Shown piece by piece: positions 1 to 11,880 of a stretch of DNA of 64,000 bases. The notes under the pieces are model-generated. The model was not told the origin of the DNA. It saw only the letters and a list, made by a program, of their open reading frames with translations, and made no database searches. The DNA comes from Desmodus rotundus (Eukaryota > Chordata > Mammalia > Chiroptera > Phyllostomidae), in the NCBI RefSeq assembly GCF_022682495.2, contig NC_071392.1:88490797-88554796 (forward strand), given 5' to 3'. The position numbers were made by a program, and so were the translations under genes. Within the stretch, counting starts at the first letter, position 1, and every line of letters begins with the position of its first letter.

Positions 1-2385
1 AGCAAAGATTCGAACTGTGTGGGTTCCTTCATACCTGAAGCTTTTTCAACAAATGTTAGAACTGTATTTTCTCTTATGTATGATTTGTAATAACACTTGC
101 TTTTCTCTAGCTTACTTTATTGTTAAGAATACTGTATAGAATACATATAACATACACAATATGTGTTTGTCACTGTTTTATGTTACCAGTGAGACTTCTG
201 GTCCACAGTGGGCCGTTAGTAGTCACATTTGGGGGCACGTCAGAAGTCAGACACAGATCTGTGACTGTGCAGGGGTCGACACCCCTGACCCCCCATGCTG
301 TCCAAGGGCCAGCTCCGTAAAGGGGTGGGTGCTGAAGTGTGCGTGGTGAGGTAATGGGAGCAGAGTTTGGGGCCAAGAAGTCACTAAGACGAAAATATTA
401 GAAACTCATCAATGTTAACAAATCGGTCAATGTCTTCACAGTTATGGACAGAGAACATCAATGGATGACCGTTTTGTTTTATTTGCTCAGTCACTGTTTC
501 CCTTTATGAACATTATTTTGTATATATTTAAAAAAGGGGGCTTATTGTCCTTTAAAGAAGGGTCAGATTAGACTGCTCTTCCGTCGCGAGTTAAAGAGAG
601 AGAGTTTTGAAATAGTGCTCCAGAGCAAAGTTACTGGTAAGGGTTGGGAAAAAAAAAAAGGAAGTCAATCTGAGACTTGGAGGACTCTATGCCAAAGGCT
701 GATGGTAACAGAGAAGAGATACAATTAGCCTAACTTAACGAGTGGATCTTTAATTAGGTGGTGGTAAATCTGCAGGCCTGAATACAAATGACTATCCGTT
801 TGTTTTCCGAATCCTGTCAGAAAGTGACAGGATACGCACGTGTATTGCAGCTGCTTTGCTGGAGCAGAGGAGCTACAGGAAGCCAGTTCTGATCAGGCCA
901 GACATGGAACTGGAAAAGTAATTATCCCATAGAAAATACGTTCGTACAGGGGGCACCGTGACAGAGTTTGTTGTAACTGGTTTTAACTGGAAAGGGTTAT
1001 AGAGGCAGGTGGTCACAGATAAAGGGACAGTATTGCTTAGGGGAATCTAAGAGGGGGCTTTGGTTCAACGTCTTGGTGGAGCCCAACTTGAACCGAAGTG
1101 ATTTTAAGAAGTTCCCATATCAAGTATTTGCATTCTGTTTATTTTTTGTTGATTCATTCTATTCAACTAATAGTTTCGAAGGCCTCAGACGTACTAATCA
1201 CTGTACGTACTAATCTAAGGACTGTACATATAGCATTAAAAACAACCCCTGCTTTCTTTCCTTCTAATGCGGGGAGACGGACAGGAAACTCCAATTAAAC
1301 TGTGGACTGAGGCAGAGGTAAATGCTAGGGAGGGAGACAGAGCAGGGCAGGGAGATGGAGAGCAGCTGGCTTGTGGGCGTGGCCCAGAGGGAGTCTGGAA
1401 GGAAAGGTTGATTGGAGCAAAGGTGGGGAGAAGAAGGAATGGCCTTGAGGATGTCCAGGGAGGAAGAAGGACAGCCCTACGCAGAGGAAAGACCAAGAGC
1501 TAAGGCTCCAGGAGGGGCCTGCCTGACACCTTGGAGGAAGGAGGCAGCGAGGTCAGTGTGGCTGCACCGAAGGAGGCAGGGGGAGTTTATCGGGACGAGA
1601 GGGAGGAGCCACAAGGAGGGGTGGAGCATGGAGGGCCTTCAGCTATTGTAACCCCTAGACGTCTACTCTGAGCAAACCCAGGTGCCCCGAGAGGACTTTG
1701 CGCAGAGTATCAGAATCATGGCCACAGAGCGGTGCTTCCAGTACAGATGTGCACAAGATTTTACTGTAGCCACATCAATCTTATATCTGCCTCCCCTTTC
1801 CACCCATTGACATTTCCAGGGCCCAGAACACTGAGATAATTACTCATGGGCCTTACCTCAACTGTGCCGAGCATTTCAGTGACCGAGAACACAGCGTCTC
1901 TTTTCGCCGGAAAGGTCACGTTGAAATGAACGCTTGTTGACGGGGATGAAGACGCATATCCTGATTACAGCGAACAGCACGCACAGAGGTCCAGAGGCTG
2001 AGAAAGCAGAGTTAGCTTCGGAAGGAGCAAAATGCAGTTCTACTTGAGGAGTGAGGGGCCTCAGGGTCCGGAGGAGCAGGGACACAGTGGGGCTCACTTC
2101 CAATGCCAGTGACGTTAGAGCATCAAACACTCAGGCTGTGCGTTTACATTTCCAGGACGTAGCATGTGTTTTCCGTAAAAGAAGATTCCTTGTCTCTTTG
2201 TCTCTGTAAGCAGAACTTAGGTGTGAGACAAGGGTAGTGGCCACTTTAAGAATCACTGCCCTTAACTCTCTTCTACATCAGTGCAGGGAAAACACCAGGG
2301 ACCATGTAGCTCAATTGTGTTCTGGCATTGGGGGAAACATTTGCATACTAACGGCCCATTGTTGTGGCTTTTTTTCTCCCCACAG
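1..2385 (+). other. CNTNAP2: CNTNAP2 intron, 3' portion (upstream of the exon)
   Basis: Non-coding. The intron's 5' end lies outside the window. No second exon with splice sites and a CNTNAP2-like frame is visible. The stretch 1310-1650 is purine-rich ('ggagggagacagagc' style) and looks like a decayed ancient interspersed repeat that I cannot name. The rest is unique-looking sequence in which I see nothing else. Confidence 0.85.
2362..2385 (+). promoter_or_regulatory. CNTNAP2: Splice acceptor of the CNTNAP2 exon
   Basis: A pyrimidine tract ('ggctttttttctccccacag') ends in AG immediately before the exon. The reading frame of the CNTNAP2-like peptide starts exactly here, with the Glu codon split after its first base. 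Confidence 0.92.
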
Positions 2386-2586
2386 AGGACAAAGTGTGGA
2401 CCATTGTGTCTCACGACCTGCAGATGCAGACCACGGTGGTGGGCCACAGCCCAGAAAAGTACTCGGTGACGCAGCTGGCGTACAGCGCCTCCATGGACCA
2501 GATCAGCGCCATCACCAGCAGCGCCGAGTACTGCGAGCAGCACGTCTCCTACTTTTGCAAGATGTCCAGGCTGTTGAACACCCCAG
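2386..2586 (+). CDS. CNTNAP2: CNTNAP2 internal coding exon (fibrinogen-like region)
   Basis: This 201-bp exon encodes 67 residues of contactin-associated protein-like 2 (CASPR2), a type I neurexin-superfamily membrane protein. CASPR2 pairs with contactin-2/TAG-1 and clusters Kv1 channels at juxtaparanodes of myelinated axons. The exon begins with the last two bases of a Glu codon and ends with the first base of the next codon, so it is phase 1 at both ends and skipping it would keep frame. Landmarks are [35 protein letters not shown] (two cysteines) and KMSRLLNTP. By family knowledge this is the fibrinogen-like segment after the first EGF repeat. It fits CNTNAP2 clearly better than CNTNAP5 as I recall them. 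A consensus acceptor precedes it and a donor follows. Its third positions are strikingly G/C-rich compared with the AT-rich intron. From memory I would number it human exon 13, unchecked. No other exon of the gene is visible in the window. Confidence 0.95.
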
Positions 2587-2595
2587 GTAGGTGAG
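2587..2595 (+). promoter_or_regulatory. CNTNAP2: Splice donor of the CNTNAP2 exon
   Basis: The exon ends 'ccag' and is followed by 'gtaggtgag', a good GT donor. The CNTNAP2-like peptide (…LLNTP) stops matching exactly at this point, and the exon is left in phase 1. Confidence 0.92.
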
Positions 2596-3038
2596 ACCGC
2601 CGCGTGCCTTTTAATTACTGTCTCAGCTGGTGCTCGACTGGCCCCAACTATCCAACAGGTGTGGCTCGTTAGCACGGAGTCCGGTCTGGAGAGCACAGGC
2701 AGCTGTGAAAAAGTTACATAGAATTATTGGCTTGTTTTCTGGGGAAGGAAGTATGATTTTTTTTTTAATTCCCATTGTTTTAAACTTACAGATTTTCAAT
2801 TTTATACACAGATACGTGTATATGTGTGAGTGGAGCTGCTTTGGGAGAAGTTTCTGAGACTTCTTGGGAACTTTCAAGCCACTCCGTGTGGGTTCTCAGT
2901 CTTTAGCGTAAACATGAAAGCTTGCTGCAGGTGAGCAGCGCGAAGGGTCGCGATGGCACTGGGAGCCCTTTGTTATCGGTGGTCGTTGAACCGTACCCGT
3001 GAGTCTCAAGAAATCGACTTTCAGCATTGCTTCAGGGA

Positions 3039-3039
<1 letters not shown>

Positions 3040-3076
<37 letters not shown>

Positions 3077-3080
3077 TGTG
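3040..3080. repeat. (GT)n microsatellite
   Basis: About 17 perfect GT units (3041-3074) followed by an imperfect 'ggtgtg'. Low complexity; the open frames across it are artefacts. Likely length-polymorphic. Confidence 0.97.
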
Positions 3081-3324
3081 TTAAGGGTATAGCAAAGAGA
3101 TATTCTGGAAATAGCTTCACCACAAGAGCCATCTGCTCTGGGCTTCTTGGCAGTGAATTCTCCATGTGGACAGAAAACTCAGTGTCCCGGTCCATGGTGC
3201 AGCAGGGAGTGGAAGATGCACTTGGAGTCAGAGAAAGAATCCCCAGCGGTGGGACTTTGGGGGAGTTCATTGAACTCACGCCTCAGTGTTCAGCATCTTT
3301 TCAGTCAACTAGGAATCAGAATGC

Positions 3325-3412
3325 CTCTTTCAGGGTGGTTATGAGAATTGAAACAGGTAATACACTAAGTGCTTGCTATAGGGCTCGGTGCACTTAAGGA
3401 CGTAATAAATAG
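3325..3412 (+). repeat. MIR SINE 3' fragment
   Basis: The order 'ggttatgagaattgaaacag', 'taatacactaagtgcttgct' and 'cttaaggacgtaataaata' follows the 3' half of the ancient tRNA-derived MIR SINE. Divergent and partial. Confidence 0.55.
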
Positions 3413-3944
3413 CACATAGTATATTGATTATTTTTTTTTAATACTAAGCAACTTTGGAAGTGGCATTATGTCAGAGATCAGTGGGCTGGTTGGCAGTCAA
3501 AATCACGTTTGTATTGGAGCCAGCGTTATAAGGAGTAGCTTACAGAGAAAAGTTATAAGCAACACAGTTTACGATATAATGAAGACTTGAGTGTTGTTTG
3601 TGTACAAAGCCTTGTGCTAAAATTACGGACGCATGTAACCTATGGGCTCCAAGAAAGTGGGCTCTGTAAACTACGAAAATGATTGGCTCAGGCAATTAGA
3701 GATGCTGCTAGTTGGAGAAAGAGGTGATTGTGGCTGGGAGGTTGAAGTGATGCTTCATTAAAGAGGCAGGAAGGCTTGAGGTGGGAGGAAGAGGGAAAGA
3801 GGAAGTCTAGAAGGCAGAACGCGAGTGACCCTTCAGGCCACAGTGTCAAAGCGCAGTAGCAAACAGGTGGCAGAGCAAAACCAGGGGATGCTAAATGCTC
3901 TGCTGCAGAGCTGGGGCTTCCTCCTGAAGGCCAGGCTTCTTGGG

Positions 3945-4060
3945 CTTTAACGGGCATTAGAATAACCCGGGGAGATGAATAAAGCAAACTGCTGGATCCC
4001 ATACCCGAGTGTCTCCGATTCCATAGATCAGAGCTGCAACATGTGGATTTGCATTTGTCA
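3945..4060 (+). mobile_element. MER5-type hAT-Charlie MITE, 5' piece
   Basis: 'gcattagaataacccgggga', then a degenerate middle, then 'gatttgcatttgtca', follow the MER5A/B non-autonomous hAT consensus order. The copy stops at 4060 where an LTR begins and resumes at about 4413. Confidence 0.6.
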
Positions 4061-4412
4061 TGCGTGCCAGGGAATGAATTGTGTGCCCCCAAGTTCATAC
4101 ATTGAGGCCTTAACTCCCAGTCTGATTATATTAGCGATAGGGCTTTCAGGAGATACTTCAACATGAGGTCATGAGCCTGGGTTCCTAGTCAGATTGGAGT
4201 GCTGACCTTATAGAAAGGGGATGAGTGAGTTTTCTCTGTCCACCATGTGAGGACACAGGGAGAAGGCCAGGAAGAGAGCTCTCGTTAGAAACCAAACTGG
4301 CCAGCACCTTGATCTTGGACTTCCAGCCCCCAGATCTGTGAGAAAATAAACGACTGTTATTTAAGCCACAGCCTGTGGTGCTTTGTTACAGCAGCAGGAG
4401 CAGACTAATACA
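4061..4412 (+). mobile_element. MLT1-type LTR (ERVL-MaLR), solo
   Basis: It starts with TG and ends with CA. Landmarks are 'gaatgaattgtgtgccccca', 'ccatgtgaggacacagggag', 'ccttgatcttggacttccag', 'ctgtgagaaaataaa' (polyadenylation region) and 'cagactaataca'. These match an MLT1-type mammalian MaLR LTR in sense orientation. There is no internal retroviral sequence. It sits inside a MER5 copy. Confidence 0.82.
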
Positions 4413-4475
4413 CTGAGTTCCCAAGTGACGCTGAAATTGCTGGAGTACGACTACTTTTTTAGAAGCACAGCTGTG
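4413..4475 (+). mobile_element. MER5-type hAT-Charlie MITE, 3' piece
   Basis: 'gttcccaagtgacgctgaaa' followed by 'tagaagcacagctg' continues the MER5 consensus that broke off at 4060, so the two pieces are one element interrupted by the LTR. Confidence 0.55.
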
Positions 4476-7400
4476 GACAATGGAAAACCTTTCGGGTCCC
4501 GACAGCCCAACTGTCTTTCTAGTCACCTTCACTTACCAAAGCTGTTTTGATTGGATCCCGTTTCCAGCGCTCAGAAAAGTCAGCCAAGGACTGGAAAAAT
4601 CCAGGGCACTTGGCAGAATGAATGAATCTCATCAGCCTGTCTGCACTCAGTTTCGTGAGTGAGGGCTCTTGATTGAGGTTCATTCCAAGATTTCTTTCAA
4701 TTTGTCTCCAACTCTGGGGAGAGGAGGAAGATAAGGGGAAATTGCTGACCAGAAAAATAGCTTGATACCATCTGCTTTATTTTCTCCCATTCTTCTATTA
4801 AACTCCAAAGTTAACCTTCACCTTTTCTGTTTTGGTCTGGTGGTTAAAAAGCACAATGCACCTTTCAAACAAGTTGAATGTACAGTCAGGCTCCTGGGCA
4901 ATGAGGATGGAGGTAAGAAAAGCAATTTGCTTTTAGTGCTTTGGTGTTGAAGTTCATTCCTCTCTTCCCTCAGTGAGACCCTCTGTCATTTCCCCCAGCC
5001 ACCAAGCAGCCTCATCCACTGTCACCTCCTTTTCAAAACCTGGGAGACCCAAACCTCAGAAAAGTAGGGTAAATTTTTTTTTAAACAATGCTTCACGTAC
5101 ATTTCTAATAATAAGCTAAACACAACTTAAGCTTCAAGACACCCTTCCAGGGAAAGAGCTACTCTATTGAAATTACGAGTGAGTTGTTCATCTGCACGAT
5201 AAACACATTATTTGCTTTGTGTTCCCAGACATTCAGACGTGTGTCTCTACATAGTCGTAGATGACTGGTGTACTTAATAAATTGACCTTGACAATCAGTT
5301 TATCTTATGCTTCTTGCTTTTTTGGATACCTGATATGTATCAAATTTTCACTCACATGGCATCAGGGCCTAACAAATATTTAGTGATCGGAATGAAGTGA
5401 AAAACACATAGTTTTAAGTAGGGCCTCATCAAGCCTACAGGCAGTCGCTTTTACAGAAGCATGGACGCTACATGAGTGTTTTTAGGTGGCTTGTCAAAGG
5501 CTTCCTGCCAAGACTCTGACTGGGGAGAACTTAGTCGGGGCCCCGGAAAGTCTGCTCTCAGCAAACATCCCTGGGTGATTCTCTGAACACATTAACAAAC
5601 ACCGTCTCTCATTTCCAGCCTAAAGGTTTCTCCCGTTAGATTATCGGGTATCAGTCCTCCGTGGGGGGGACGATTAAAGGGAATGTTACAACTTATCTAA
5701 CCGGTTGACATAAAATGGGCTACGTAATTACCTGTTCCTTCAGCTAACATAAATTGACATAGTAGCATTTTTTAAATCTTCATCATAGACCAATCTCTAA
5801 ATAAGGTCAGGTGAGTTTCAGCCTGCCCGTCTGGGTCATTTTTCACACTCCACATTTTTCTGTTCCAGGCTAACTAACCTGTAGAACAGCTGAGGCAAGG
5901 AAGAGAACTGGTTGGAATAGCAGGTTTTCCTGTGTTCCTGTATCCTGTCTATGTCCAAATAAGAAAGAACACCATTTAATAAAAAATTTTAATTTGCTGT
6001 TTTAGGAAGCTGATGTTGTAATTGATTTATTTTTTTCCCCTTCTTGGTAACATTGAATTTTAAATATCCATTTACTCATTCTTAACTAAGACTGAATTAT
6101 ATTGGAACTTCTGTAGCAGTACTTGTGACATCTGTTTGAATACAAAGTATATTCATTATAGTCATGGCAATTAAAACAAATATCAAATGAGTTTGTAATA
6201 GCTGTGCACTTAAAATGTTATTCTTTTTTTTTTTTAAGAGTCTTACCCAAAGACTTCACTTGCGATTCTGTAGTCTCTAATGATACTTGTGATAAAGAGC
6301 TGGTTCTGTACGCATATGGATCTCATTTTTATTTTGATAGATGTTTGGTTATGCCATATCATTAGCTAACAAATGTAGAATTACTCATTGTTGGTTTCTG
6401 ACAATTTTTACCATGGATAGTAATATTTGACTTGCCATATTATCTCTTCTTTTTATTACTACACAATTTAAAAATGGAATCTATTTTAAGGTAATGACTT
6501 TGCCATTCTTTATGGTCATATCTATTCTTGCAGTGGGGTTATTAATTCAGTTTTCCTTAATCAACTTTATAAAATACACAGAAACAATACGAAGCTATTT
6601 TATTCCATAGGCGAGCCTGTTTGGAATGAGGCATACCAATTTAGGAATGAAGAAATTATTTCTACCCAGAGAAAACCATTAATGGCCATCTAAAACCCCC
6701 CAAAATGTAAGCATGTTATATTTATATCCCCGGAACTGCAAATGTAATAATATCTGAACTGATGAAAGGCAAGAATCATTAAACAATAAAATCTACTTCT
6801 GAAATAAATACCCAAGAATTTCAACTTGATAAATTAGACACCAAGAGAAAGTTTCATTAGATCCCACTTGGGTGAAGTCTCAGTCAATAACCCTAATGCT
6901 TTAGATGGCCCAAGTATCTCTCTGTATCTCAGCAAGAGCTATGGTCTGCTCTGAAAATGCTTCTGTGTATATCTTCAGAGGCACTGTAATCATGGATTTA
7001 TTTTACAAATCATTACTGCTTAAGAATTTTCTGCTGAAGTACTTGTTCCCTACATATATAAAGATTCATTTAATTGTGGTGGCATAAAGTTTATATTTTC
7101 TATTTCCTGACAATACTTACCATTGTTTTCCTTGTTTTTCAGTGTTTCATTTCTTTTAATTTCTCAGTGTAGTCTAGTTCTCATAAGTCATAGTTTTATT
7201 GCTTCTTTTGTTGAAAGAAGCAATATAAATTATCCATCCTTTGGGGTAGTTTACTATTAGATTTTTGTATCTATTGAAAAAGAGTTATGTTCACAATTTT
7301 TGCCTGTAAAGTAAGCTGTGTAAAATTCAATATACTTTCATGATACTAAACTTTGATTTAGAGGCATCCAACAGACAAGAAAACGTGACTCTGGCATTAT

Positions 7401-7985
7401 AATTTATAACCCATTTTTAGAAAAAATGTCTGAACTTTGGTAAAGTGAATTTTCCAAGTTCGTGCTGTGCATTGTACGAAACCATGGTATTTAACTTTGG
7501 GAACAGCATTGATAAAACATAGCCCGAATGCAACCAAAGATTACCATTTTCAATAAATGAGATTTACTGTGACTAATCAGTAAACCCAAAGATTAATCAT
7601 TTATCTAATTAATTATTGTGTTAAATAATTGTACTAAAATTGGAGGATATAGTTCACTGGAACAAGCAAGGACGGTAGTGAGAACTGAAAGGTAAAATTA
7701 GATAATTAAATCTAGTGTTACTTCACACCTAGACAACTGGAATTTCCATAGAAGATACTGTCATTAGAAGGGACAAATGGTCACAGGGAGAATAGCTAAG
7801 GGCTCTTTTACATTATGGGTAGGAGGTGACAAAAGCAATAACTGGAATAATGGATGAGATACTCAATCAACCTGTAAATATTTATTGTTTCTTGTGTATC
7901 AGAAATTGTGATGTATAAGCTGAGATGTGAAGGATGTATATGAGTTAACTAAAAAGAAAAGAGGATTTGGGGAAATTCTGGGTGA
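4476..7985 (+). other. Unique AT-rich intron
   Basis: No recognised repeat or RNA gene. The stretch 5690-6060 has several TAAT/ATTA-rich motifs. The many short frames here are chance. Confidence 0.6.
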
Positions 7986-8560
7986 GAGATGCCAGAATGT
8001 GCAGTGATTCTAGGATGGAGGTCAGGGAACACAGCGCTTGGAAGGAAATGGGGAGGTCAGCATGGCTGGAATGGAGAATGTGAGGGAGACAGAGTATGGA
8101 AAGGAGAGGGAGGAGAGCAACCCAGGGTCTCTGCATGAGGTTAAGGATTTCACTGGGAGGGCAAGGGAACCACTCTGAGTGTGTGTGGGGGGGGGGGGGG
8201 GGAATCCTGGCTGTGGATATAGAGAATAGGATGGAGGAAAGGAAGAGCTGGTGTGAAGAGACCATGGACACAATGTCTGTCTCAGTATAGATGAGACTAG
8301 ATAGCTGGAAGTTTCCCTGGGAGGACAGATTCCTGTTTGTAAGTTCAGGTAGTAGTATCGGTGGGATTCATGATGGCTTACGTGTGGAGTAACTGGAGGG
8401 AAGGGGAAAATGCAACCCTCCCATGCACCCAGGAGTAAAGACCGAGTGGATGACTGTGAACAGTGGTGATGCCTCCATAAGATGACTCAGAGAGTTCACG
8501 GGAGGAGCAAGGCAAGAACACAGAAGGAAAGAAAACACGAATATGAAGAAGTGATTGAAG
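7986..8560. repeat. Decayed purine-rich repeat with a G16 run
   Basis: The style of sequence ('ggagaatgtgagggagacag', 'aaggatttcactgggagggc') matches 1310-1650 and suggests an ancient dispersed repeat whose name I cannot give. A run of 16 G lies at 8187-8202 directly after (GT)n and is a likely indel hot spot. Confidence 0.4.
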
Positions 8561-8773
8561 GAGCTGGCTGCTGTGGCTCCCTTAGTTGGAATGTCATCCA
8601 AAGGTTCAGTCCCTGGTCAGGGCACGTACTGTGGCTGCTGGTTTGATGCCAGTTGGAGCGTGTATGGGAGGCAACCGATTGATGTTTCTCTCTCATGTCA
8701 ATTTTCTCTCTCCACTTCCCCTTTCTCTCTGTCTCTCAAAATATATATATATATACACACACATATATATTTT
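8561..8773 (+). mobile_element. VES-type bat SINE with 12-bp TSD
   Basis: A tRNA-derived head ('gagctggctgctgtggctcc'), box-B-like 'ggtttgatgcc', 'gggaggcaaccgattgatgt' and a pyrimidine-rich tail ending in (TA)n(CA)n. It is flanked by a perfect direct repeat 'aagtgattgaag' at 8549-8560 and 8774-8785, which fixes both ends. Specific to bats and mobilised by LINE-1. Confidence 0.9.
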
Positions 8774-9344
8774 AAGTGATTGAAGTAGCCAACTAAAGGG
8801 ACTTAAAAGCAGTAGGAAGAGAATCAAATTAGGAAAGTCTTACAATGGGGAAGCTAAGGGAAATAAGTGTTTAACAGTAAGCAAATAAGTAAAAAAAAAA
8901 AAAAAGAGCAACAAACAAACAAAAAAAGAAAACCAAGATGTCATCAGTGCTGAGAAAGGGCAGATAGGAAGCCAGGAGGCCACTGGTAGTGTCGGGTGGG
9001 CGGAGCCACTGAAGAACCAATGGAAACGGAAACAGGACGTGAAGGTTTTCAAACAGTTGGATGCTAACAGGGGGCTGGAGACAGAATTGCTGGGCAGTCG
9101 GAGGGCAGAGCCAAAGCAAGGGTTTGGAATTTCTGGTATTTTTAAGGTTTGTAAGCGGAGGATGCAGTGGAGAGGATAAGGTTAAAGATATAAGACAGAA
9201 CTGGAATAGCAAAGGCCCCAGGATAGAAAAAAGAGTATGGAATTTGCCTTGGGGGGTGGGGGGGGAGAAAAAAGAAAAAAAAAACTAAACCTTGCTCTTC
9301 TGAGAAGGGAGATAAAGGGCACAGATTTTCATTAAATTCTATTG

Positions 9345-9520
9345 ACCAATACCATTCTTGACATTTTATCTCATTTAACTCTCAAAGTTATGCAAAGTAG
9401 ATTTTATTATCTCCATTTTGCAAGATAGAGCTCAGAGAGGGGAATCAATTCCCTGAAGGTCATTACCGCTGGGAGTGGAAAAGCTGGGTGCAAAGGCACG
9501 CCTGTGTCTGAGGAACCTTT
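9345..9520 (-). repeat. MIR SINE, antisense
   Basis: 'ttatctcatttaactctcaa', 'attatctccattttgcaaga' and 'agctcagagaggggaatcaa' are the reverse complement of the MIR core region in the expected order. Confidence 0.7.
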
Positions 9521-9974
9521 CTGAGAAACTGCGCCTGCCGGCCAGCAGAGGGAGACCCTGCTAACCCCGCGCCTAAACGCTCTGTACCCAGCCATCTCTT
9601 CAACCACCATGGGAAAACAGTGTCACTCCTTTTTGTTTTTTGTCTATAATCAGAATGCTCTTAGGCAAGTGACCTTTGGCCGAGTCTGATGAATAAGTGA
9701 AGCTTAAGGTAACATGTGTTGAGGATAGCCTGACTTCTCCTTATCCGGCACTGCGTTACATGCTGCCAACTTTTTGAGCGTTTGGGGGAGACTTTGAAAA
9801 ACGTTGACTTTCTGTAAATTCGGTGATGACTACTTTTATTTCTGCCATTTTATTTTGGGTCTGCCTGTGTGTGTGGCTTTGTTCCTGTAATGACTAAAAC
9901 AGGAATGAATGGAAACACTGAAGTGATCCTATGTCTCTGTAGCATTTGGAATTTGTCTCCTCCTGCACTTAAAT

Positions 9975-10275
9975 CAGAAATTATTTTTTAATTTTTCTTT
10001 ATTGTTGTTCAAGCACAATTGTGTCCATTTTCCTCCCACCACTCCCCCCCTCCCCACCCATCCCCACCTCCCACCCTCGATCCTACCCCCTCTTTGGCTT
10101 TGTCCATGTGTCCTTTATACATGTTCCTTGATGACCCTTCCCCCTTCCCCCCCATTGTCCCCTCCCACCTCCCCTCTGGTTGCTGTCAGTTTGTTCTTTA
10201 TTTCAATGTCTCCGGCTATATTTTATTGTTTGTTTTGTTGATTAAGTTTCACTTACAGGTGAAATCATATAAGAA
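9975..10275 (-). mobile_element. LINE-1 3' end, antisense
   Basis: It begins with the complement of a poly-A tail ('ttttttaatttttctttatt'), then 'gttgttcaagcacaattgtg', C-rich 3'UTR sequence, and 'ggctttgtccatgtgtcctt'. This is the complement of the G-rich L1 3'UTR typical of bat genomes. It is severely 5' truncated with no ORF2 coding left. Apparent frames at 10002-10486 lie on it and are not genes. Confidence 0.8.
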
Positions 10276-11365
10276 ATGTCTTTATGTATGTATATTTAAA
10301 ATTAGCCATTTGAATGACAGCCTAAAGGGAGGATATACTCAATTGGTTAGGTTTTATAAATTGTGTTTAAAAATACCCCTCCTAAACAGGATCCTTAAGA
10401 GAGAAAAAAAATCAATGTTTTACTACAAAAATCCATTGGAAATATCTAGAGTATTATTAAGAAATTGTTATTCAGCAAACATTTAGTGAATACAGAATAC
10501 TTTTCTATATGCCTTGAGAATACAAAAAAAAGGCAAAGATTACTTTTTAAGTAGTATTTGCCCTTAAAAACAGGCTGAAACTTTTTAATAATGAAAAGTC
10601 ACTTTGTATATAACCTTTATAAAAACTGACGTGATTTTACTGGTACATCTTGGGTAAAAGATGGAATACATTTAGAATTCATAGTGATTTCTAAACATTT
10701 TGGTATGCATATTTTGCCTTGGGTCCTCCCTCCTCCCCTCTTTGCAAAGGTTACATCTGGAGGGAAGATCAGGAGTCTGGGGCAGCTTAGGAATGGGAGC
10801 AGATAGGGGTTTAGAGTTCTGTTGGCTTTAAACATTATTTTGCAGTGGTTTTTTTTTTTACTCTTATAATTGAATTAAATCCCATCACTGTGCAAAGTAA
10901 AAGCAAAGTTAAAGAAGCTCACAGAAATCAAGTTGAAAGGATTCATTTTTATAGAATTGCATGCAAATGAAATAACACATAAAATTTATTTCAAGGCCTG
11001 TATGTTTTCCAAGATGTTATTTTCCCACCAGTGGATGATAAAACCTCTCTAAAACCCTAAGTCACCAATGGGCCCTGGAGTCTGTTGCCCTGTTGGGTTT
11101 GCTTATGACTCACCAAAACCAGCCACTGGGTGGTTTGTGTGATGGTGAGAAATATTGTAGAGTGTTAGCGGGCGAAGAATGCCATAGTTATGTCACCCGT
11201 TGTCCCATATCTTAAACTCTCTGCAAGAAAATGGTGGCTTTTGTTCCCTTGGTATTGGACCTGGAATTCAGGCTAAACACACTGTCTTCTGTATAGTTGG
11301 AAATAATACAAAATCAGCATCTCCCAATTAGCTTATGATATTAGCTTATGAAATGGAGGGGAAAT
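10276..11365 (+). other. Unique intron
   Basis: Nothing recognised beyond simple A/T runs. A short tandem 'attagcttatga' pair occurs at about 11328-11352. Confidence 0.55.
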
Positions 11366-11369
11366 GGCA

Positions 11370-11505
11370 TTAATATTAAGTGCCTACTATGGGCGTTTAC
11401 ATATATTGGCTCATTCAGCCCACCCCCAAAACTTTGTAAGTTGTACATCACTATTTCTACATTTTAACTGAAGAAACTTAACTTCAGAAGGTTAATTAAC
11501 ACACA
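11370..11505 (-). repeat. MIR SINE, antisense
   Basis: 'taagtgcctactatgggcgt', 'tacatatattggctcattca' and 'ctacattttaactgaagaaa' follow the MIR reverse complement. Confidence 0.65.
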
Positions 11506-11589
11506 AAAGGAAAAAAATAACAGTAAATACTATGTTGAGAGTCCAAAGCAAGATTAAAATCTAAGCATATATGCCTCTAGAACTCAGAA

Positions 11590-11784
11590 ATTTTTAAAAA
11601 TATTTTATTTATTTATTTTTAGACAGGGGAAGGGAGGAAGAGAAGCAGCAATGTGTGGTTGCCTCTTGTGTGCCCCCTAGTGGGGGCCTGGCCCAACCCA
11701 AGCATGTGCCCTGACTGGACATTGAACCAGAGACCCTTTTGTTCACAGGCCAGCGCTCAAACCACTGAGCCACACCAGCTGGGG
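11590..11784 (-). mobile_element. VES-type bat SINE, antisense
   Basis: It opens with the complement of an A-rich tail ('atattttatttatttatttt') and ends with 'accactgagccacaccagct', the complement of the tRNA-like head. A 5-bp 'cagaa' flanks both sides (11585-11589 and 11785-11789). The minus-strand frame here is SINE sequence. Confidence 0.88.
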
Positions 11785-11799
11785 CAGAAGTCATGCATT

Positions 11800-11880
11800 T
11801 TTGACCAAATGTTTAAAAAGGGAAGAAGAAAGGGAGGGAGAAATGGAGGAAGGGAGGGAGAGAAAGAGAGAAAATGGGGT
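11800..11880. repeat. GGAA/GGGA-rich simple repeat
   Basis: A purine-only tract of imperfect gga/gaaa units immediately downstream of the antisense VES copy. Low complexity. Confidence 0.8.

Noticed and set aside
4061..4412. Possible provirus around the MLT1 LTR
   Set aside because: Only a solo LTR; flanks are MER5 sequence and there is no internal retroviral region or second LTR.
10002..10486. 155-codon and 79-codon plus-strand frames
   Set aside because: They run over an antisense LINE-1 3'UTR (C-rich strand).
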